The position numbers and the translations under genes are program-made. 64,000 nt of DNA, taken from assembly GCF_900187115.1 (NCBI RefSeq), contig NZ_LT906455.1:1860001-1924000 (forward strand). Reading direction: 5' to 3'. This stretch comes from Aliarcobacter butzleri. GTDB taxonomy: Bacteria; Campylobacterota; Campylobacteria; Campylobacterales; Arcobacteraceae. This document shows, one piece after another, positions 42,205-51,882 of this stretch. The notes under the pieces are model-generated. The model ran no database searches and was not told the DNA's origin. It saw only the letters and a program-made list of their open reading frames with translations. Every line of letters begins with the position of its first letter. Within the stretch, counting starts at the first letter, position 1.

Positions 42205-42893
42205 TGTTAAATATAAAAAAATTACAAATCTCTTCACAAAACAAAATGTTAGTAAATATCTCTTTTGAGATAACTAACTCTTGTGCATTAATAGGAGAGA
42301 GTGGAAGTGGAAAATCTTTAACTTTAAAAGCATTATTAAATCTTCTTCCATCAAATTTGAAATTAAAAAAAGAGATAGATTCACCTTTTGAGTTAAACTA
42401 TGATTCAATAGGATTTATTCCACAAAATCCATTTACTTCTTTATCTTCTATGACAAAAATCAAAAATCAATTTTTCTGTTCAAATGAAAAAAAAGAGGAA
42501 GTTTTAAAACTTTTAGATTTAGATAAATCAATCTTAAATAAATTTCCATCACAACTAAGTGGTGGTCAAATCCAAAGAGTTGTTATTGCAATAGCATTAA
42601 GCAGAAATATAAAATTACTTTTGCTTGATGAACCAACAACAGCTTTGGATATAGAAAATAAAAATAATATAATAAATATAGTAAATGATTTAAAAAAACA
42701 ACTAAATATTTTAATTCTTTTTGTAACTCATGATATAGAATCGATTAAAGATATTTGTGAAAATATTGTTATTTTAAAAAATGGAGAGATTGTTGAAAAA
42801 GGTTTGACAAAAGATGTTTTATCTTCACCAAAAGATGAATACACAAAAAGTTTGATTAATTCGACTTTTAAAAATAAAGATTTTAGGATTTAA
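42204..42893 (+). CDS. Stand-alone ABC transporter ATPase
   Basis: 229 residues with Walker A GESGSGKS (31-38), Q-loop in GFIPQNPFTS, signature LSGGQIQR and Walker B LLLLDEPTTALD. The pattern is closest to the oligopeptide/nickel importer ATPases. No permease or binding protein gene lies nearby, which is unusual for that group. It is translationally coupled to gpmI upstream and lies 3 nt before the PBP1A gene. Its partner is unknown. Confidence 0.85.
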   Translation: MLNIKKLQISSQNKMLVNISFEITNSCALIGESGSGKSLTLKALLNLLPSNLKLKKEIDSPFELNYDSIGFIPQNPFTSLSSMTKIKNQFFCSNEKKEEVLKLLDLDKSILNKFPSQLSGGQIQRVVIAIALSRNIKLLLLDEPTTALDIENKNNIINIVNDLKKQLNILILFVTHDIESIKDICENIVILKNGEIVEKGLTKDVLSSPKDEYTKSLINSTFKNKDFRI

Positions 42894-42896
42894 AAT

Positions 42897-44876
42897 ATGA
42901 TGAAATATATTTTTGGTTTAGCTGTTGTTTTAGGACTTGCCATTGCAGGTTTTTTATATGATTTGTACGATCAAATAAAAGATGACGTTGATAAAGTTGT
43001 AAACTATTCTCCAAAACAAAGTACACAGTTCTTTGATAAAGAAGGAAGGCTTTTAGCAAATACTTTTAAAGACGAAAATAGAGAATATGTGAAATATGAT
43101 GATATCCCTGCTCGTGTAATAGAAGGATTAGTTGCTATTGAAGATACACAATTTTTTGAACATTGGGGAATAAATCCTGATGCGATTAGTCGTGCTATGA
43201 TAAAAAACTTAAAAGCTGGTGGTTTTGTAGAAGGTGCTAGTACATTAACTCAACAACTTATAAAAAATCTTACTTTAACTAGAGAAAAAAAGTTAATGAG
43301 AAAAGTTAAAGAAGCCCTACTTGCAATTAGACTTGAAACTATTTTAACAAAAGAAGAAATTTTAGAAAGATATTTAAATCATACATATTTTGGACATGGT
43401 TATTATGGAATAAAAACTGCTGCAAAAGGTTATTTTAATAAAGATTTATACGAATTATCTTTAAAAGAGATAGCTATTTTAGTAGGTCTTCCACGAGCTC
43501 CAAGCTTTTATGATCCAACAAGAAATCTTCAAGTTTCATTAGCTCGAGCTAATCAAGTTATCACAAGACTGGATACTTTAGGTTGGATTACAAAAGAACA
43601 ATATGAAGAAGCTATAAATGAAACACCAACTATTCACAATCAAACTTTGACAAAAAATGTAGCTCCTTATGCTATTGATTATGCAATAAGTCAATTAATA
43701 AATGATGTTCCAGATATTATTTATGGTGGATATAAAGTTTATTTGACTATTGATTTAGATGCTCAAGAAATGGCAAATGATTCTATAAAAAGAGCTTATG
43801 AAGAGGCTTTAAAAAGAGATTTAGAAATAAGAAAAAATTCTAAAGACCCAGATAATAATCCTTATACAAAAGAGCTAAATGCAGCAATGATCACAATGGA
43901 AAGTAGCACAGGTAAAATATTAGCAATGGTTGGAGGAGTTGATTATAATCAATCAGTATTTAATAGAGCATTCCAATCAAAAAGACAAGCTGGAAGTGCA
44001 ATAAAACCATTTTTATACCAAACAGCCTTGAATGAAGGTTATAATCCTGCTAGCCAACTTTTTGATATTTCAAGAACATATAACTATACAGTAGGTGGTG
44101 TTCAAAAAAAATGGCAACCAAAAAATTATGGAGGAAACTTCCAAGGTATTGTGACACTAAGAGATTCTTTAACACAGTCAAGAAATTTATCAACTCTTAA
44201 CTTAGTAACTGATGTTGGAGTGGGAGTTGTTACAAACGATTTAAAAACATACGGATTTAAAGATATAGTTGATAATTTATCTATAACTTTAGGTTCGATG
44301 AGTGTATCTTTAGTTGAATTTAGTGAAGCATATAGCACTTTTGCAAATAATGGAACTCAAGTAAAACCATATATTGTTGAACAAATTGTAAATAAAGATG
44401 GGAAAAGTGTAACTTTTGAACCTCAAACAAAAGAGATAAATAAACCTGAACAAAATTATTTGATGGTTTCAATTTTAAATGATGTTGTAAATAAAGGAAC
44501 AGGAAAAAGAGCAGCAGTTGAAGGAATAGAACTTGCAGGTAAAACTGGAACTACAAATGATAATATTGATGCTTGGTTTTGTGGATTTTCACCATCAATT
44601 CAAACAATAGTTTGGTTTGGACAAGATGATAATACTCCTATGAGAAAAAGTGAGACAGGAAGTACTTTAGCAGCTCCAGCATTTTCATACTTCTTTAAAA
44701 AATATCTAGCACTTCATCCTGAAATTCCTAGAACATTTACAAAACCAGAAGGTGTTTATGTTGGTAATTTTAATGGGAAAGATGAACTATATACAGATAT
44801 GTCTCCTTTACCAGATATTGATTCACAAATTCTAATAGACCAATCAAATTCTAATGAAGAAGTTTTAGAGTTCTAA
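42897..44876 (+). CDS. Class A penicillin-binding protein 1A
   Basis: 659 residues: a signal-anchor helix, a glycosyltransferase domain with EDTQFFEHWG and EGASTLTQQLIKNL, and a transpeptidase domain with SAIKPF, SRN (in TQSRNLSTL) and KTGTT. It polymerises and cross-links peptidoglycan in the periplasm. It is the last gene of the gpmI operon, with a terminator following. Common symbols are mrcA or pbpA. Confidence 0.95.
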   Translation: MMKYIFGLAVVLGLAIAGFLYDLYDQIKDDVDKVVNYSPKQSTQFFDKEGRLLANTFKDENREYVKYDDIPARVIEGLVAIEDTQFFEHWGINPDAISRAMIKNLKAGGFVEGASTLTQQLIKNLTLTREKKLMRKVKEALLAIRLETILTKEEILERYLNHTYFGHGYYGIKTAAKGYFNKDLYELSLKEIAILVGLPRAPSFYDPTRNLQVSLARANQVITRLDTLGWITKEQYEEAINETPTIHNQTLTKNVAPYAIDYAISQLINDVPDIIYGGYKVYLTIDLDAQEMANDSIKRAYEEALKRDLEIRKNSKDPDNNPYTKELNAAMITMESSTGKILAMVGGVDYNQSVFNRAFQSKRQAGSAIKPFLYQTALNEGYNPASQLFDISRTYNYTVGGVQKKWQPKNYGGNFQGIVTLRDSLTQSRNLSTLNLVTDVGVGVVTNDLKTYGFKDIVDNLSITLGSMSVSLVEFSEAYSTFANNGTQVKPYIVEQIVNKDGKSVTFEPQTKEINKPEQNYLMVSILNDVVNKGTGKRAAVEGIELAGKTGTTNDNIDAWFCGFSPSIQTIVWFGQDDNTPMRKSETGSTLAAPAFSYFFKKYLALHPEIPRTFTKPEGVYVGNFNGKDELYTDMSPLPDIDSQILIDQSNSNEEVLEF

Positions 44877-44893
44877 TAAACTTCTTCATTTTA

Positions 44894-44930
44894 AAAAGCT
44901 ATAAAGGAAAATGTTCTTTATAGCTTTTAC
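44894..44930 (+). terminator. Terminator after PBP1A
   Basis: Perfect 13-bp stem (44894-44906 with 44916-44928) ending in TTTT, 17 nt after the PBP1A stop. Confidence 0.75.
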
Positions 44931-45029
44931 ACATACTTCAAAATAAAAAATCAAAACAAAATTATTATTAATAAATAGATTACTTTTAAATAAACTCTTT
45001 AATATGCTGTATTAAATTATATAACAATA

Positions 45030-45060
45030 AAAAAAGGGGAAAGTCATTTGACTTTCCCCT
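45030..45060 (-). terminator. Rho-independent terminator of glnA
   Basis: 11-bp perfect stem GGGGAAAGTCA/TGACTTTCCCC (45036-45046, 45049-45059). On the minus strand it is followed by T6, 27 nt downstream of the glnA stop. Confidence 0.9.
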
Positions 45061-45086
45061 TATAAAATATATTTATTAGCTAAATA

Positions 45087-46514
45087 TTAGCAAGAATACA
45101 TTGTTTTAAACTCAAATGGTGTAGGTCTTGCTTCATAAGGCCAAACTTGAGTTTCAAATTTATAATGTTGATAAGTATCAATCATCTCTTGTGTAAATAC
45201 TGGTTTTAAGAAATCATTATCTCTAATTAAAGCTTCTAATGAACCTCTTAAAGTATGAGGCATTTGAGGAATATCTCTTTCTCTAATTTCATCTAATGAT
45301 AATTCAAATAAATCGTCATCCATTGGTCCAACAGGCTCATATTTATTTTTAATTCCATCTAATCCAGCCATTAACATAGCAGCAAATGCTAAATAAGGAC
45401 AAGAAGTAGAATCTGGGAATCTCATTTCAATTCTTGTTGCTTTTTCACCTGCTCCATAAGGAATTCTACAAGAAGCACTTCTGTTTTGAGAAGAATAAGT
45501 TAAAATTGAAGGAGCTTCAAATCCTGGAATTAATCTTTTATAAGAGTTTGTTGAAGGATTTGTAAATGCAGCAACAGCTCTAGCATGTTTAAAAATACCA
45601 CCAATATAATGTCTTGCAGTATCACTTAAATTTCCATACTCACCTTGTTTATAGAATAGGTTTTTCCCATCTTTCCAAATTGATTGGTGTACGTGCATTC
45701 CATTTCCATTATCACCATAAAGTGGTTTTGGCATAAATGTTGCTGATTTACCATTTAAGTGAGCAACCATTTTAATTACATATTTTAATTTTTGTACGTT
45801 ATCAGAAGCTTCAATTAAATCTCCAAATACAATACCAATTTCGTGTTGTCCTTGAGCAACTTCGTGGTGTCCTAAAACAACTTCTAAACCAACTTGCTCT
45901 AAAACTTGCATCATTTCAGCTCTTAAATCAACTCCTGTATCAATTGGAGCTACAGGGAAATATCCACCTTTTACTCTTGGTCTATGTCCAACATTTCCAC
46001 CTTCGTAATCTGTTGAATCATTCCATTCACCATCTTCACTATCAACTTTATAATATGATTCATTGATTGTATCTTTTATTCTTACATCTTCAAATACAAA
46101 AAACTCATTTTCTGGTCCAAAATATGCAACATCACCAGCACCTGATTGCGCTAAATAATCTAAAGTTTTTTTAGCAATAGATCTAGGACATTTTTCATAC
46201 ATTTGTCCTTTATAAATATCATAAACATCACAAATTACAATGATTGTTGAATCTGCAGTAAATGGATCTAAAAACGCAGTACCAACATCTGGTTTTAACA
46301 CCATATCTGATCTGTGAATTGGTTGCCAAGCATCAATTGACGAACCATCAAAAGGCATTCCATTATCTAAAGTAGAAGCACTAACTGCAGTAAATTTATA
46401 AGTTACATGGTGCCATGTACCTTTCATATCTGTAAATCTAAAATCTACAAATTTAACATCATTTTCTTGACAATATTTAAAAAACTCTTCTGTGTTATTT
46501 ACAAATTTTCCCAT
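45087..46514 (-). CDS. glnA: Glutamine synthetase, type I
   Basis: 475 residues with the beta-grasp domain, [30 protein letters not shown] and [11 protein letters not shown]. It makes glutamine from glutamate and ammonia, as a dodecamer. The adenylylation Tyr of enterobacterial enzymes is replaced: the segment reads DDLFELS instead of NLYDLP. Loss of this Tyr is known from Helicobacter pylori and means that GlnE-type control does not apply. It has its own promoter and terminator. Confidence 0.97.
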   Translation of the reverse strand: MGKFVNNTEEFFKYCQENDVKFVDFRFTDMKGTWHHVTYKFTAVSASTLDNGMPFDGSSIDAWQPIHRSDMVLKPDVGTAFLDPFTADSTIIVICDVYDIYKGQMYEKCPRSIAKKTLDYLAQSGAGDVAYFGPENEFFVFEDVRIKDTINESYYKVDSEDGEWNDSTDYEGGNVGHRPRVKGGYFPVAPIDTGVDLRAEMMQVLEQVGLEVVLGHHEVAQGQHEIGIVFGDLIEASDNVQKLKYVIKMVAHLNGKSATFMPKPLYGDNGNGMHVHQSIWKDGKNLFYKQGEYGNLSDTARHYIGGIFKHARAVAAFTNPSTNSYKRLIPGFEAPSILTYSSQNRSASCRIPYGAGEKATRIEMRFPDSTSCPYLAFAAMLMAGLDGIKNKYEPVGPMDDDLFELSLDEIRERDIPQMPHTLRGSLEALIRDNDFLKPVFTQEMIDTYQHYKFETQVWPYEARPTPFEFKTMYSC

Positions 46515-46543
46515 AAGGTAAACTCCTTGAAATTAATAAATGT

Positions 46544-46549
46544 ATTCTA
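46544..46549 (-). promoter_or_regulatory. -10 box of glnA
   Basis: TAGAAT on the minus strand, 30 bp before the glnA start codon, with AAGGAG between them. There is no strong -35. Confidence 0.45.
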
Positions 46550-46611
46550 TCAGAGAAATAGAAAAAATAAACTAAATCAACTGTATATTTTTTATACAAT
46601 TAGATATTAAA

Positions 46612-47403
46612 TTAAAACTCTACTATTTTTCTATCTCTATTTTCAAAAGATATACATTTTGTATATCCTATCTTTTTTGCTATAGATGTAGCTTCATCAT
46701 ATTTAAATCCAATATGCTCAACGCTGTGTGCATCTGAACTAAATGTTATATCTATACCCATTTCATAGGCCATTTCTAACAGTGGAATAGACGGATAGCT
46801 TTCACCTATTGGTTTTCTAAACCCTGAAGTATTTATTTCTAAAACCATATTTGATTTTTTAATCTCACTTAAAGCATCTTTTGCAATGATTCTAATATCT
46901 TTTTTTGGTAAAAACTTAAATACTTTAATTAAGTCAAAGTGTCCAACTATATCAAATAAAGACGTTTTTGCCATATCTTTTATAGCAGCAAAATACTCAC
47001 TCCAAATTGTATCAATATCTTTTGATTGATAAAGCCCAATAAATTCAGGATTATCAAATCCCCACATATCATTTTTGTTTTTTAAAAAATGAACTGATCC
47101 TATTAGATAATCAACTTTTGAATTTATAACTTCATCTAAAATATATCCATCAAGATAATCAACTTCATAAGCTAATAAAATTTTAATTTTATTTTTATAG
47201 TGCTCTTTGGCTTCATTTATCCATTTTTCGTAAATTGTCTTTTGATTTATATTCATTCTATATTTTAAATCATAATTCATCGGAGCGTGACAGGCAAATC
47301 CATATTCGTCAATACCAAGTTCTATTGCTCTTTGTATATACTCATTTACTGTTCCTGTTGCATGATTACATAAAAGTGTATGATTATGTAAATCTACTCT
47401 CAA
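46612..47403 (-). CDS. PHP-domain histidinol-phosphatase
   Basis: 263 residues of the PHP family: metal ligands in VDLHNHTLLCNH, CHAPMNY, YEVDYLD, VGHFDL and SSDAHSVEHIG. This pattern fits the HisK/HisJ type histidinol-phosphatase, which removes phosphate from L-histidinol phosphate in histidine synthesis. The start overlaps the end of moaE by 4 nt. The substrate is a family inference. Confidence 0.85.
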   Translation of the reverse strand: MRVDLHNHTLLCNHATGTVNEYIQRAIELGIDEYGFACHAPMNYDLKYRMNINQKTIYEKWINEAKEHYKNKIKILLAYEVDYLDGYILDEVINSKVDYLIGSVHFLKNKNDMWGFDNPEFIGLYQSKDIDTIWSEYFAAIKDMAKTSLFDIVGHFDLIKVFKFLPKKDIRIIAKDALSEIKKSNMVLEINTSGFRKPIGESYPSIPLLEMAYEMGIDITFSSDAHSVEHIGFKYDEATSIAKKIGYTKCISFENRDRKIVEF

Positions 47404-47837
47404 TTTAAAACTCCTGCACCTTCAATAGCTGTACTTCTATCAATAGCATAAACTCTTTGCCCATTTATAATATCATATTTCCAAATTGGTGCTTTTGCTT
47501 TAAAATCTTCAACAAATTCATCTATTAATTCTAAAGCAACTCTTCTTTTTGGGCTACAAACACAAGCAATGTATGAACTTTGATGATTTTTTACATCACC
47601 TCTACTATGAGCCATTAATACTATTGCATTTTTCTCATTTGCTTTTTTTTGCCAACTATCAAACCATAATTTTAATATTGGTTCATATATATCAAAAGAT
47701 AATCCTTCAATATTGTTTTCATTTCTTACAACACCAACAAAAGTTATTATTGCACCGTAATTTAAATTTTTATACTTCTCATACCAAGAATTTGTAATTT
47801 GCTCAACAGCCAAATCTCCATCAAATATTTGTAGCAT
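47400..47837 (-). CDS. moaE: Molybdopterin synthase catalytic subunit
   Basis: 145 residues from the ATG at 47837, preceded by GGAGG inside the end of moaD. MoaE features include FVGVVRNENN, HSRGDVKNH and CVCSPKRRVALELIDEFVEDFKAKAPIWK, with the active-site Lys. It converts cPMP to molybdopterin with MoaD. moaD stops 2 nt before its start, and a PHP phosphatase gene overlaps its end. Confidence 0.93.
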   Translation of the reverse strand: MLQIFDGDLAVEQITNSWYEKYKNLNYGAIITFVGVVRNENNIEGLSFDIYEPILKLWFDSWQKKANEKNAIVLMAHSRGDVKNHQSSYIACVCSPKRRVALELIDEFVEDFKAKAPIWKYDIINGQRVYAIDRSTAIEGAGVLN

Positions 47838-47839
47838 TT

Positions 47840-48061
47840 TCAACCTCCACAAACAGGAGGTAATAGTGAGATTTTGTCTCCTGATTTTAACTCAAAATCT
47901 TTTGAAAAAATCAATTCATCATTAACAGCAACTGCACAATTTTGAAGCCAAGTTGAAACTTCTTTATCATCTTTTAAAATTTGACTTAACTCTTTTAAAT
48001 TAGTAATATCTAAATCCATATCTTCTTTATTAATAGGTCCAAGAAATTCAATTTTTACCAT
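47840..48061 (-). CDS. moaD: Molybdopterin synthase sulfur carrier subunit
   Basis: 73 residues with the ubiquitin-like beta-grasp fold and the essential C-terminal GG (LLPPVCGG), which is turned into a thiocarboxylate. Stop codon 2 nt before the moaE start. Confidence 0.95.
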   Translation of the reverse strand: MVKIEFLGPINKEDMDLDITNLKELSQILKDDKEVSTWLQNCAVAVNDELIFSKDFELKSGDKISLLPPVCGG

Positions 48062-48130
48062 TTTTAATGCCCTCTTATTATATTTGTATTATTATATCAA
48101 AAAGATTTTAAGACCGTAAGGACTATTTTT

Positions 48131-48790
48131 ATGTTATTTGCCAAAATAGAATTTATAAATTTATTACCTTTTCATATATATATGAAAAAAAATATAAAAT
48201 CAAATCAACAAAAAGCAATTCTTGAATATAAAAAATCTTATCCATCTCTAATTACAAATAAGTTTAAAACTAGAAAAGTTCATAGTGCATTTATCTCTTC
48301 AATTGAATCACGAAATGAAAAATTCTTAGATTTAGGAATAGTTGCACATGATGAAGTATTATCTGTTTTATTAGTACCAGGAGAACAAAAAGAAGATTAT
48401 CAATCAAAAACTTCAAATGCTTTAGCGAAAGTTCTTGATTTAAAAGGAGAAGTTATCATTGGAGATAAAGCACTAAAGTTTTATCACGATTATCCAAATA
48501 TCTCAAAAATTGATTTAGCAAAAGCTTGGCAAAAAAAATATAATTTGCCTTTTGTATTTGCAGTTTTATGCTACAATAAGCACGAAACACAATTAAAAAA
48601 TTTGACAAAGAAATTTAAGAAATCTCATATAAAAATCCCACAATATATACTTGAACAGTATTCAAAAAGAAGTGGTGTATCAAAACAAAATATTCTTAAT
48701 TACCTAAAAAAAATCGATTATGATTTAGGAATAAAAGAAAAAAGAGCTTTAAAACTCTTTTTAAATCTTGCACAAAAAAAAGGATTATGA
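48131..48790 (+). CDS. mqnA: Chorismate dehydratase of the futalosine pathway (MqnA)
   Basis: 219 residues with FAKIEFINLLPFHIYMK at the start, ITNKFKTRKVHSAFISS, and GEVIIGDKALKFYHDYP, the features of the MqnA/MqnD periplasmic-binding-like fold. It makes 3-enolpyruvoyl-benzoate, the first step of menaquinone synthesis by the futalosine route used in Campylobacterota. The last bases overlap uppP (ATGA). Confidence 0.85.
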   Translation: MLFAKIEFINLLPFHIYMKKNIKSNQQKAILEYKKSYPSLITNKFKTRKVHSAFISSIESRNEKFLDLGIVAHDEVLSVLLVPGEQKEDYQSKTSNALAKVLDLKGEVIIGDKALKFYHDYPNISKIDLAKAWQKKYNLPFVFAVLCYNKHETQLKNLTKKFKKSHIKIPQYILEQYSKRSGVSKQNILNYLKKIDYDLGIKEKRALKLFLNLAQKKGL

Positions 48791-49557
48791 TGACGATATT
48801 TGATTCCATATTATTAGGAATTATAGAAGGTTTCACAGAGTTTCTGCCTATTTCTTCAACAGGGCATTTAATAGTTTTAAGTGAGATTTTAGGACTTGAA
48901 CAAAATAATGTAAATAAAGCTTTTGAAATTATCATTCAGTTTGCTGCAATTATGGCTTTAGTTTTTGTATATCCATCAAAGTTTACTTTTTCTCATATTG
49001 AATTATGGAAAAAAATAGTAGTTGCTTTTTTACCAATAGGTATAGTAGGTTTTTTATTTTCATCTCAAATTAAAAATCTATTCTCAATTGAAATAATTGC
49101 TTGGATGTTTATTATTGGAGGTATTGTATTTTTAATAATTGAAAAATTTTATGATGAAAACAAAACTCATACTTTAAATGTTGAAGATGTATCGTATAAA
49201 CAAGCTATTTTTATAGGTGTTATGCAAATATTTGCTTTAATTCCTGGAACTTCAAGAGCAGGAGCTAGTATCATTGGTGCTATGATGGCTGGATTAAATA
49301 GAAAAACTAGTGCAGAATTTTCTTTTCTTTTAGCAGTTCCTGTTATGTGTGCAACAACAGGTTACGACTTGGTTAAACATCATGAAGAGTTATTAGTGGG
49401 AGCAAATTTATTAAATTTAGCTATTGGATTTATAGTTTCATTTATTGTTGCTCTTATTGTTATAAAATTATTCCTAAAATTCTTAGAAAGATTTACATTC
49501 GTAGCTTTTGGAATTTATAGAATTATTTTTGGAATTTTAATTCTTTTAATCTTCTAA
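48787..49557 (+). CDS. uppP: Undecaprenyl-diphosphatase
   Basis: 256 residues with eight helices, GFTEFLPISSTGHLIV and the second motif PGTSRAGASIIGAM. It recycles the lipid carrier of peptidoglycan synthesis. Two adjacent ATGs (48787, 48790) are possible; both overlap the mqnA stop. It converges on murG, sharing 12 bp at the ends. Confidence 0.96.
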   Translation: MMTIFDSILLGIIEGFTEFLPISSTGHLIVLSEILGLEQNNVNKAFEIIIQFAAIMALVFVYPSKFTFSHIELWKKIVVAFLPIGIVGFLFSSQIKNLFSIEIIAWMFIIGGIVFLIIEKFYDENKTHTLNVEDVSYKQAIFIGVMQIFALIPGTSRAGASIIGAMMAGLNRKTSAEFSFLLAVPVMCATTGYDLVKHHEELLVGANLLNLAIGFIVSFIVALIVIKLFLKFLERFTFVAFGIYRIIFGILILLIF

Positions 49558-50568
49558 AATTTTACTTACAATCAATAAAATAGCATCTGGTTTAATAGAA
49601 TCTTTTAAATCAATGCTCATTTTATTTATATTTGAATTTATTGCCTCAAAAAAATACTTTTCATCAAGTTCTTCTTCTCTTTGTAAAAAACATAAATTTT
49701 TATCTTTCAAAGCTTTTGCATTAAAGTATTGATGATCACCAGCAGCATATTTAAAAGGTATAAAAAAAGTTGGTAAACAATTTGCACATAATTCCCATAA
49801 AGTTGAAGCCCCTGCTCTACTAACTGCAAAATCTGCATTTTGCATTTTTAAAGGTATATCTTTAGAAAAATCAAATACATCAACTTTTATATTTAATTTC
49901 TCATACTCTTTTTTTACTCTTTCAAAATCATTTTTTCCAGTTTGATGAATAATTCTTATATTCATATCATTTAATTTTGGTGCAACTTTTAAAGCAAAAT
50001 CATTTATACAAATAGCTCCTTGAGAACCTCCAAAGAAAGCAACTGTTTTTACTTCTTGTCTAATTCTTGACAAATCAAAAAATATTTTTGAAACAGGATA
50101 ATCTTTTATAGAAGAATTTTTATCAAATGAAGAGAAAACTTCAGTTGCAAATCGTGATGTAATTTGATTAAGTTTGCCCATTTTAGAATTTTGTTCATGT
50201 ATATAAAATTTGCAACCTTTTTTTAATACAGTAGCAAAAGATGCAGCAGCAGCAGAAAAACCACCAACAGAAATAACTCTTTTTACATTATATTTTTTAT
50301 AGATTTTTAAACAAAAAAAAGTTTTTGATAAAATATTAAATAAAGAAAAAACTTTATTTAAACCTCTTTTATTTACAACTCCTTTAGTGTCTAAAAAATA
50401 TTTTTCTTTTATTCTATCATCATTCTCAAACCAAGCTTTATCTTGTCCATTTGATGAACCTATAAATATTATATCAATATCTCTTCTATAAAATTCTTCT
50501 ATAAAAGCATCTGCAACTTTAAGATGTCCACCTGTACCACCACCTGTTATAACAACTGTTTCTTTCAT
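49546..50568 (-). CDS. murG: UDP-GlcNAc transferase MurG (lipid II synthase)
   Basis: 340 residues of the GT-B fold: GGGTGGHL at the start, HEQNSKMGKLN, GGSQGA and the donor-site SRAGASTLWE. It adds GlcNAc to lipid I at the inner face of the membrane. The ATG overlaps the ftsW stop by 4 nt, so the two are coupled. Ends overlap uppP tail to tail. Confidence 0.96.
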   Translation of the reverse strand: MKETVVITGGGTGGHLKVADAFIEEFYRRDIDIIFIGSSNGQDKAWFENDDRIKEKYFLDTKGVVNKRGLNKVFSLFNILSKTFFCLKIYKKYNVKRVISVGGFSAAAASFATVLKKGCKFYIHEQNSKMGKLNQITSRFATEVFSSFDKNSSIKDYPVSKIFFDLSRIRQEVKTVAFFGGSQGAICINDFALKVAPKLNDMNIRIIHQTGKNDFERVKKEYEKLNIKVDVFDFSKDIPLKMQNADFAVSRAGASTLWELCANCLPTFFIPFKYAAGDHQYFNAKALKDKNLCFLQREEELDEKYFFEAINSNINKMSIDLKDSIKPDAILLIVSKILED

Positions 50569-51854
50569 CTAACCTTTACCTTATTGATATTCATATTTAC
50601 TTGATTGTTTACATTTTTAGTTGGAATATTCTTTTTTACAATTTCATCTTTTGCTAATCTACTTATAGATAATACTAAACCAACTGCAAGTGCCATTGCG
50701 AGCATAGAAGAACCACCATAAGATAAAAAAGGAACAGCAATACCTTTAATAGGAATCATTCCAGAAATTCCATAAGAGTTAATCAAAAATGCAATTATAA
50801 TCATCAATGCAATTCCTAAACTAAAAAGATGGTATATTGGATTTTCTACTCGTCTACTTATTTTAAAGATTCTCCATACAACACAAAAAAGTATTCCAAC
50901 TACAAAAATCAGTCCTATTAATCCTATTTCTTCAATCATTCCTGCCAAAACAAAGTCAGTATGTACTTCTGATAAAAAGCCTAATTTTAAATTTCCTAAA
51001 GCAACACCTTGCCCAAGAATTCCTCCATTATGAATTGCATTTAAAGAGTGAGAAACTTGATAAGGTTCAGGTAAATCATCTATTCTCAAAACTTCAGCCC
51101 AAGCTGGAAGCACTGATAAAATACCATCTTGAACCATAGCCCACCAAGAGTGAATTCTTTTTATCCTGTGAGGTGCAGCAATGATTAAACCAACCAAACC
51201 AACTAAAGCAATAGTTCCTAATACTAAAAATATTTTGAAAGATCTATTCGCAAATATCAAAAGTACAACTAATATTATTCCTAAAAGTACAACCTGACCT
51301 AAATCTTTTTGTAAAAAAGCAATAATAAATACAACTCCAAAAAATACTAAAAAATATGGAGATAAAAGTAAAGCTTCATCTAATAAGCCTTTTTTAGGCT
51401 GATGAATAACTTTTCTATGAAAAGACCAAGATAAAAAATAAATAAACCCTATTTTAAAAAATTCAACAGGTGATAAAGAAATTCCAGGAAGCCTAATCCA
51501 TCTATTTGCACCACCAGAAGCAGTAACTAAAGCTCCAGGCAAAAAGGGCATTGCAATCATAAGCAAAGAAAATGTTATTAGAAGAATCCATGATATTTTT
51601 CCTATAATTCTATCTGGATCAGTTTTTGCTAAAAACCACATTATAAATATAGAAACTATTCCAACTAAAGATTGTCTTAAAAAGAAATGATATTGGTCAT
51701 AACCAAAAAATTCAACAGTGTAAATAGTCAAAGAATATGAAAAAATTATACTAATTATAATTAATACTGACACCAATATAAACAATACATAATCTGCATC
51801 TTTTAAATTTGGGTTATTTTCGATAGGTTTAATCTTTTTTTTGATAAAATTCAT
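50565..51854 (-). CDS. ftsW: Septal peptidoglycan polymerase FtsW
   Basis: 429 residues, SEDS family, with about ten helices. Typical segments are GGANRWIRLPGISLSPVEFFK, LQKDLGQVVLL, GEVHTD-like SEVHTDFVLAGMIEEIG and the C-terminal KGIAVPFLSYGGSSML. It polymerises septal glycan with FtsI. The gene is divergent from ftsI, and coupled to murG downstream. FtsW and RodA are similar; the neighbours murG and ftsI support FtsW. Confidence 0.9.
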   Translation of the reverse strand: MNFIKKKIKPIENNPNLKDADYVLFILVSVLIIISIIFSYSLTIYTVEFFGYDQYHFFLRQSLVGIVSIFIMWFLAKTDPDRIIGKISWILLITFSLLMIAMPFLPGALVTASGGANRWIRLPGISLSPVEFFKIGFIYFLSWSFHRKVIHQPKKGLLDEALLLSPYFLVFFGVVFIIAFLQKDLGQVVLLGIILVVLLIFANRSFKIFLVLGTIALVGLVGLIIAAPHRIKRIHSWWAMVQDGILSVLPAWAEVLRIDDLPEPYQVSHSLNAIHNGGILGQGVALGNLKLGFLSEVHTDFVLAGMIEEIGLIGLIFVVGILFCVVWRIFKISRRVENPIYHLFSLGIALMIIIAFLINSYGISGMIPIKGIAVPFLSYGGSSMLAMALAVGLVLSISRLAKDEIVKKNIPTKNVNNQVNMNINKVKVR

Positions 51855-51882
51855 ATCTCATTATACAATAATATGGATAAAT

